The notes under the pieces are model-generated. The model saw only the letters and a program-made list of their open reading frames with translations. It ran no database searches and was not told where the DNA came from. From Candidatus Moraniibacteriota bacterium (GTDB lineage: Bacteria; Patescibacteriota; Minisyncoccia; CAIUEV01), in the NCBI GenBank assembly GCA_016867255.1, contig VGKB01000008.1, positions 1-23,334 on the forward strand: a stretch of DNA of 23,334 nt. Direction: 5' to 3'. This document shows positions 19,304 to 23,334 of the stretch, piece by piece. A program made the translations under genes and the position numbers. Every line of letters starts with the position of its first letter. Positions within the stretch are counted from its first letter, which is position 1.

Positions 19304-19879
19304 ATGAAATTAATTATTACCAGCCACGGAGAAACCGTTGAGAATTCCAAAAGAATTGTCCAAGGGCATTTGGGAGGACGATTGTCAAAAATCGGCAAAC
19401 AACAAGCAAAGAAGGTTGCCAGAAGACTGAAAAAAGAAAAGCTCGGTGCGATTTACTCCAGCGATCTCAAGCGGGCAGTTGATACCGCCAACGAAATTGC
19501 AAAATTCCATAAAGATTTAACAGTCCAATTCGACAAGCGCTTGAGAGAACGTTTTTTTGGGAAATACCAAGGCAAAACTTACTCGGAAAACTGGGATTGG
19601 AAGAGTATTCCCGAAGGAATTGAAAGCGACTCTAAAATGAATGAGAGGGTGACCAACTTTATTGACGATATTCTTGATAAGCATAAGAACGATACTGTTT
19701 TAATTGTTTCACACGGCGGTATCAAAAAAATTATCTACGAACAGAAGCTACCACCCGAAAAAATTGAAGCAATCGAAAAAATCGGAAATACATCCATAAC
19801 TATTTTCGAGATAGATAAAAACGGAAATTTTTTGCCAATCCTTGTTAACGACACTACGCATTTAGAAATTAATAATTAG
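19304..19879 (+). CDS. Histidine-phosphatase (phosphoglycerate mutase-like) family protein with SHG motif
   Basis: The 191-residue protein has the family layout: N-terminal catalytic His8 in ITSHGETVEN, then QGHLGGRLSKIGKQQAKKVA, IYSSDLKRAVDTANEIA, RERFFGKYQGKTY (acid region) and the second histidine in VLIVSHGG. The arginine normally before the catalytic histidine (RHG) is replaced by Ser7, encoded by AGC, one base from the usual CGC. Family members are phosphatases or mutases acting through a phosphohistidine; loss of the Arg could impair phosphate binding, so activity is uncertain. It is followed after 11 bp by a C39-like peptidase gene, probably in one operon. Confidence 0.85.
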   Translation: MKLIITSHGETVENSKRIVQGHLGGRLSKIGKQQAKKVARRLKKEKLGAIYSSDLKRAVDTANEIAKFHKDLTVQFDKRLRERFFGKYQGKTYSENWDWKSIPEGIESDSKMNERVTNFIDDILDKHKNDTVLIVSHGGIKKIIYEQKLPPEKIEAIEKIGNTSITIFEIDKNGNFLPILVNDTTHLEINN

Positions 19880-19890
19880 ACTACCGGCTT

Positions 19891-20394
19891 ATGAAAAAAT
19901 TTATCAAAATCAAGCCGTATCAGGAAACCCCAAATATGGGAATGTGCGGGCCGGCAACTATGAAAATGGTTTTGGGCTACTACGGAATTGAAAAGAGCGA
20001 AGCAGAGTTGGCAAAAATTATGCGACACTCAAAGAAACTGGGAACCACCAACAAAGATGCAGTACGGGTAGCGAAAAAACTCGGCTTCAGCGTAAAGGTC
20101 AAAAGAAATAGTAGTTTTAAAGACCTGGAGAAATGGCTCAACAAAAAAGTGCCGGTAATTGTTGATTGGTTCACCCGTGGCCGAAACGATCACGGCGATT
20201 CCGAGGTTGCCGATGGGCATTACTCAATCGTTGCCGGGCTAGACGACAAGTACATTTACCTGCAAGATCCTGAAATCGGCCGGATCCGTAAACTCACAAG
20301 AGACGACTTCAAAAAAGTCTGGTTTGATTTCCGGGGAAAGTACATCCGACCGGATCGGCTGGACATCCGGCTGATGATCGCAATTTACAGATGA
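19891..20394 (+). CDS. C39-like cysteine peptidase family protein
   Basis: The 167-residue single-domain protein has Cys19 in MGMCGPATMKMVLGYYG, His110 in VADGHYSIVAGLDD and Asp126 in YLQDPEIG. These are the ordered triad of the bacteriocin-processing peptidase C39 fold (C39_2 type). No transporter domains are attached and no signal peptide is seen, so it is probably cytoplasmic. Whether it cleaves a leader peptide, acts on another substrate or is a regulator cannot be told. A nearby small membrane protein gene (20479) is a conceivable substrate, but there is no leader GG motif to support that. Confidence 0.8.
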   Translation: MKKFIKIKPYQETPNMGMCGPATMKMVLGYYGIEKSEAELAKIMRHSKKLGTTNKDAVRVAKKLGFSVKVKRNSSFKDLEKWLNKKVPVIVDWFTRGRNDHGDSEVADGHYSIVAGLDDKYIYLQDPEIGRIRKLTRDDFKKVWFDFRGKYIRPDRLDIRLMIAIYR

Positions 20395-20414
20395 TTTGAT
20401 TGTTTAATAACGGC

Positions 20415-20443
20415 TTGCGGCTACCAAAATACTGGTCTATCTT
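20415..20443 (+). promoter_or_regulatory. Candidate promoter for the small membrane protein gene
   Basis: TTGCGG (20415-20420), a 17-bp spacer and TATCTT (20438-20443). It is 36 bp before the start codon at 20479. Confidence 0.35.
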
Positions 20444-20478
20444 ACATCCATATCAAGGATAAGGAGGGAACCAATCCA

Positions 20479-20658
20479 ATGGAAAGCGACCAAGAAGACC
20501 GCTGCGGAATCAGTTGGGGGCAATGGTCCGTAGTCATTGTCCTTACCAGCATGTTAGCTTTCGTAATCATTTTCGCGCCCCACACCGGTCCCGTGCAGGA
20601 CCCGATAAGGGACCAGGTAGTAGATCTGGTAGGCGCCCTCTTGAAAATGATAAAATAA
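20479..20658 (+). CDS. Small single-pass membrane protein (59 residues)
   Basis: An intact short reading frame with a strong Shine-Dalgarno (AAGGAGG, 11-nt spacing) before the ATG and an intrinsic terminator 36 bp after the stop. The product has a short acidic N-terminus (MESDQEDRCGISWGQW), one hydrophobic helix at about 17-33 (SVVIVLTSMLAFVIIFA) and an amphipathic tail ending LVGALLKMIK. I do not recognise a family. The hydrophobic small-protein design could suit a membrane subunit, toxin or regulator; none is supported. The combination of promoter candidate, Shine-Dalgarno, clean frame and terminator makes a real gene likely. Confidence 0.65.
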   Translation: MESDQEDRCGISWGQWSVVIVLTSMLAFVIIFAPHTGPVQDPIRDQVVDLVGALLKMIK

Positions 20659-20694
20659 GGGAGATGCCTCCCGCGTCAATCAAACTTCACCCTC

Positions 20695-20717
20695 ACCCGG
20701 CAACGCCCGGGTTTTTC
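20695..20717 (+). terminator. Intrinsic terminator after the small membrane protein gene
   Basis: ACCCGG (20695-20700) / CCGGGT (20707-20712) followed by TTTTCATTTC. A small GGGAG/CTCCC hairpin lies just after the stop codon as well. Confidence 0.7.
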
Positions 20718-20734
20718 ATTTCAAATCCGTTTTT

Positions 20735-21535
20735 TTATTTACCCCAAACGAAAGATTCTAACCAGCGATTGTAGAATTCCCAAGCTTCGGATTTGTTGGT
20801 ATCCAAAAGCTGTATTTGGAAAACGTTTCCGCCATCAGCAAAATATATTTCTTCCTTGGCATAGGATTGCGGCGTTTGCGGAAAACTAATTTTCACAGCT
20901 TTTTTGGGATCGCCCTTGAGAGTTCTTATCTCATAGTTGTAATCTTGTGGGACGGATTCCCCTTGAAACTTGGCCTTAAACCAATCAATCAGTTTTTGTT
21001 TTTTGGCCAATGTTAAATTCGCGTTGTCATAGTGCGCCACAGTCACATATGGCCAACCCCTTCCGTCGCTTTGCGCCGTAATCCAAACCAAATTGCCCCC
21101 GTCCTTTTCATACACCTGCCCAAATTTGCAAGGATTTTCATTTTTGCATTCACGATTGTCAAATTCTCCGGGAAATTTGAAAGAATAACCGTACTTTTTG
21201 TTTGCGTATGTCCGCCAAGTATCAGTATCCAACGAAATATCCTTTAAAGCCATATTTTGCTGGTTGCTTTTTGGCTGGTTGTTACTAAAATCAATTGGAA
21301 TTTGACCAACAGCAGTCGGAGAGCTGGACTCTTCTGGAGTGTCCGTCACCGGCAATGGGGAAGTGCCATTTACAGACTGTCCCGTGGCGGTTTTTTTATC
21401 TTCGTCGCTTTCCCCGTCTTCCGTTATTTTTTCTTCGACAAGGTATTTTTTATATCTTACTAGAGCAAAATACCCTCCCCCCAGCACCAAGATCAAAAAA
21501 ACAACTATTGCTAAAACAAATTTCTGCCGATTCAT
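20735..21535 (-). CDS. Membrane-anchored extracytoplasmic protein of unknown function
   Basis: The 266-residue protein starts with a short basic stretch and one hydrophobic helix at about 7-26 (VLAIVVFLILVLGGGYFALV), acting as an anchor. A Ser/Thr/Pro-rich and acidic linker follows at about 35-95 (TGQSVNGTSPLPVTDTPEESS). The globular domain from about 105 starts WRTYANKKYGYSFKFPGEF. That pattern is common in bacterial surface proteins with a PsbP-like or similar beta-rich fold. Cysteines in RECKNENPCKFG could form a disulfide. No catalytic motif is recognised. It is probably exposed outside the cytoplasmic membrane. Confidence 0.7.
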   Translation of the reverse strand: MNRQKFVLAIVVFLILVLGGGYFALVRYKKYLVEEKITEDGESDEDKKTATGQSVNGTSPLPVTDTPEESSSPTAVGQIPIDFSNNQPKSNQQNMALKDISLDTDTWRTYANKKYGYSFKFPGEFDNRECKNENPCKFGQVYEKDGGNLVWITAQSDGRGWPYVTVAHYDNANLTLAKKQKLIDWFKAKFQGESVPQDYNYEIRTLKGDPKKAVKISFPQTPQSYAKEEIYFADGGNVFQIQLLDTNKSEAWEFYNRWLESFVWGK

Positions 21536-21605
21536 ATTGACTTATTACATAAAATAGGATACATTACATCATCGCTCACAATCCAAACAATGGGAGGGAT
21601 AAGTT

Positions 21606-21815
21606 GTGAAAACCAAAAAAATTGTGAGAAGTAATGAAAGAGGAAGGAAGGAAGGGGAAGGAAAAGGAAAAGACATCCTCCCAATCGTTTCCGCTGTTTC
21701 TCTTTTGCAAAGGGCCGCGGAAGAACTCAGGGCCGATCCCAATTGGCCCGATTTAGCTTTAGAGGAAGGCTCCTTAGGTACTGGCAATAAGGAGACTCCT
21801 CCCACAAGACACTAG
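21606..21815 (+). CDS. Small basic/acidic hypothetical protein (69 residues)
   Basis: The GTG start follows a GGGAGGG Shine-Dalgarno-like run about 9 nt upstream. The stop codon is immediately followed by a strong terminator, which supports a real transcript. The product has a Lys/Arg/Gly-rich N-terminus (KTKKIVRSNERGRKEGEGKG) and a short helical part (ILPIVSAVSLLQRAAEELRA). No family is recognised. The last 89 bp overlap the 3' end of the unknown minus-strand gene, so one of the two 3' ends may be mis-set. Confidence 0.45.
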   Translation: MKTKKIVRSNERGRKEGEGKGKDILPIVSAVSLLQRAAEELRADPNWPDLALEEGSLGTGNKETPPTRH

Positions 21816-22683
21816 CTCTCTGAACATTGACAAGGTCCAGAGAGCTTTCTTTTTCTTTGATCAAATTTCTTATAATGTCCAACACCCTGTTTATTTTTTT
21901 GTGGGCGTTGATTCTCAATTCTTCTTTATCTAACTGTCCCTTTCTCTTTTTTTCGTTTATCGCTTTCATCAATTCTCCTAACTGATAATCCAATTGAAAT
22001 TCCATTTCCCTCAACAAAACTAATTGAATATAAAATTCACCGAAGGCGCTATTGGCTCCGGACTCTTTTTTGATGATTTTGGAAAAGATTTTTGACAAAT
22101 CTCCTATTGCTGATTGATCAAGAATTAATAAGACTTTTGGCACTTGAAATAAAGCCTCTTTTTTCTCATCCAGCGGAGATGTGTGGTATTTCAACGAGCT
22201 TAAATCGCCTCGGTACACTTGCCGCATAATCCCCCTTGCTTTCTGGTCGAGTTTCGCTTCATCACCGGACACCGTACAATCAACGGCAAGTCTGCATATC
22301 TCGTCCGCTTCTTCCCACTCAAAAACTAGATCCGTAAAATTTTTTATATCATCAAATTTAGACGCTCTGCAAATGGAGCAATTTTCGCCGAACCAATCGG
22401 CATTTTCTGTTTCAGAAAGGAGATATTCCATTAATTCTCCCCTTTTATTAAAGTCAGTTTTTTTTTGTTCGTAGTGGCTAATGACTTTCTTTCTATCTTC
22501 TTCTAAAGCATTTCTGCCATGAACATCTCTAAAATTATCCATCAGGATAAGCTGTACCCTCCAGTCCCTTCCGGCTCTTAATCTTGGATTACTTTCATAA
22601 AAGTTGTATACTGTTTCTTCGCCGGGTAAGAGAGGTTTTTCTGTCGCAAAATAATTATTTTCATAGGCTACATCAGGTCTCAT
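21727..22683 (-). CDS. Unknown protein downstream of rpsR
   Basis: About 318 residues from the ATG at 22683 (a TTG at 22692 is also in frame). I do not recognise the family. Visible features are one CxxC (GENCSICRASKFDD, about 98-111), a charged middle, and a long C-terminal helical region (QLDYQLGELMKAINEKKRKGQLDKEE split by short turns) likely to form a coiled coil. No signal peptide or membrane helix is seen. It begins 19 bp after rpsR and is probably co-transcribed with ssb-rpsR. The last ~35 codons read through the terminator hairpin of the converging small gene, so the true C-terminus may be as predicted or the overlap may be genuine. Confidence 0.7.
   Translation of the reverse strand: MRPDVAYENNYFATEKPLLPGEETVYNFYESNPRLRAGRDWRVQLILMDNFRDVHGRNALEEDRKKVISHYEQKKTDFNKRGELMEYLLSETENADWFGENCSICRASKFDDIKNFTDLVFEWEEADEICRLAVDCTVSGDEAKLDQKARGIMRQVYRGDLSSLKYHTSPLDEKKEALFQVPKVLLILDQSAIGDLSKIFSKIIKKESGANSAFGEFYIQLVLLREMEFQLDYQLGELMKAINEKKRKGQLDKEELRINAHKKINRVLDIIRNLIKEKESSLDLVNVQRASVLWEESPYCQYLRSLPLKLNRANWDRP
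21814..21858 (+). terminator. Intrinsic terminator at the end of the 21606-21815 gene
   Basis: A perfect 9-bp stem AGCTCTCTG (21814-21822) / CAGAGAGCT (21838-21846) followed by TTCTTTTTCTTT. It overlaps the stop codon by two bases. Confidence 0.8.
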
Positions 22684-22702
22684 TGTTATCAAAATTTTAT
22701 TT

Positions 22703-22936
22703 TTAAACTCTCTTTACCGGCAAAATTGCCATAACTCGGGCGCGTTTGACGGCGCGTGCCACTACCCGCTGGTGGCGGGTACAAGCGCCGGTCTTGCGCG
22801 GCGGGCGGATCTTCCCCTGCAGTGTAACAAAGCGCCGCAAGACAAAGGCGTCCCTATAGTCCAGAGCTTTTAGATTATTTTCGCATAAATAGCAAGTTCT
22901 TTTCCGCGTTGGCGGTTTTTCAATCTTTTTTGGCAT
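22703..22936 (-). CDS. rpsR: 30S ribosomal protein S18 (bS18)
   Basis: A small-subunit platform protein that partners S6. The sequence includes CYLCENNLKALDYRD, a C-x-x-C form that may bind zinc, then LRRFVTLQGKIRPPRKTGACTRHQRVVARAVKRAR, the conserved RNA-binding helix. The length of 77 residues is normal. It follows ssb by 37 bp on the same strand, the common rpsF-ssb-rpsR order. No Shine-Dalgarno is visible before the ATG. Confidence 0.97.
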   Translation of the reverse strand: MPKKIEKPPTRKRTCYLCENNLKALDYRDAFVLRRFVTLQGKIRPPRKTGACTRHQRVVARAVKRARVMAILPVKRV

Positions 22937-22973
22937 AAAATAAATAAAAATTCATTTTAAATTTTTTATTTCC

Positions 22974-23334
22974 CTAAAATGGTATGTCCTCAATCTTAAT
23001 CTCTTCCACGTCTTCGTTGGTCTTGGCTTCCTTTTCCCCGCCCTTTTTCCCTTTTTCTTCCGCAGCGTTTTCTTTCGCCGCAGGGCCGCTTCCTCCTCTG
23101 CCGCCCGGCTTCATGCCAAGTTGCATTGATTCGGCAACAATCTCCGTCCGATAACGTTTTACTCCGTCCTGCCCGTCCCAAGACCGGGTTTGCAGCCTCC
23201 CCTCAATCAATACCTCCTGCCCTTTTACCAAATATTGCGAGGCGATTTCCGCCAGTCTTCCCCAAAGGACTACGTTATGAAACTCCACCTGCTCCTGTTT
23301 GTTGCCGTCTTTGTCTTTAAATGTCCGGTTGGTA
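22974..23334 (-). CDS. ssb: Single-stranded DNA-binding protein, partial (5' end outside window)
   Basis: The reading frame is open to the window edge (TNRTFKDKDGNKQEQ precedes VEFHNVVLWGRLAEIASQYL). It continues with VKGQEVLIEGRLQTRSW and YRTEIVAESMQLG, the classic OB-fold of bacterial SSB. A flexible Gly- and Lys/Glu-rich linker follows (about the last 50 residues), ending in the acidic tip EDIPF that recruits replication and repair partners. The first ~35-40 residues are missing because of the window boundary, so the apparent GTG at 23288 is not the true start. It is in operon with rpsR. Confidence 0.96.
   Translation of the reverse strand, partial: TNRTFKDKDGNKQEQVEFHNVVLWGRLAEIASQYLVKGQEVLIEGRLQTRSWDGQDGVKRYRTEIVAESMQLGMKPGGRGGSGPAAKENAAEEKGKKGGEKEAKTNEDVEEIKIEDIPF

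Noticed and set aside
1..23334. Alternative genetic code (TGA read as Gly, as in some CPR)
   Set aside because: TGA serves as the stop of thyA and of the DGR target, and conserved proteins contain no in-frame TGA.

Overview
The window looks like a Patescibacteria/CPR genome, most likely Parcubacteria-like. This is inferred from compact genes, housekeeping genes with A/T-rich leaders and no visible Shine-Dalgarno, a palindrome that is read in-frame as LPAGRQ inside a ribosomal protein gene, a DGR with a CPR-style target, and a shortened L3. TGA is used as a stop (for example thyA and the DGR target gene), so the code looks standard rather than Gracilibacteria-type.

Layout. 1-3510: L10 gene with an attenuator-like leader, a pilin-like protein and a multi-membrane glycosyltransferase, all on the minus strand. 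3677-7955: plus-strand tuf-rpsJ-rplC-rplD-rplW-rplB. The S10 cluster stops after rplB, where S19 would be expected, and its spacers hold heptamer-phased inverted repeats. 8013-10785: a complete diversity-generating retroelement (DGR). It has a reverse transcriptase, an Avd accessory gene on the opposite strand, a 131-bp template repeat, and a target gene whose last 43 codons are the variable repeat. Of 19 TR/VR mismatches, 18 are at template adenines. 10902-13631: glyA-thyA-folA, overlapping genes covering the whole dTMP cycle. 13703-14176: a zinc-ribbon/coiled-coil protein.

14272-16800: what I read as an integron-like cassette array. Two minus-strand cassettes (a deoxyribosyltransferase-like protein and an HD phosphohydrolase) each begin at a TTA(G/T) core site. 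Each ends in an attC-like folded site with the same layout (R''-A-L'' ... L'-AAAC-R'). Each is also bounded by a 26-32 bp near-perfect inverted repeat. An attI-like region and a divergent, broken Xer-type tyrosine recombinase follow, and gene-start fragments (flavodoxin, histidine phosphatase) lie at the far end. 16810-18173: an IS3-family element with a programmed -1 frameshift, next to tRNA-Ser(CGA).

18423-23334: a membrane-anchored PaaX/Cas2-like regulator, a histidine phosphatase with SHG in place of RHG, a C39-like peptidase, small Shine-Dalgarno-bearing genes, an anchored lipoprotein-like protein, an unknown protein, rpsR and the 3' part of ssb.

The window thus alternates core translation and nucleotide genes with two DNA-diversification systems (a DGR and a cassette array) and their debris. 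Calls are from reading the sequence only; no database search was possible.
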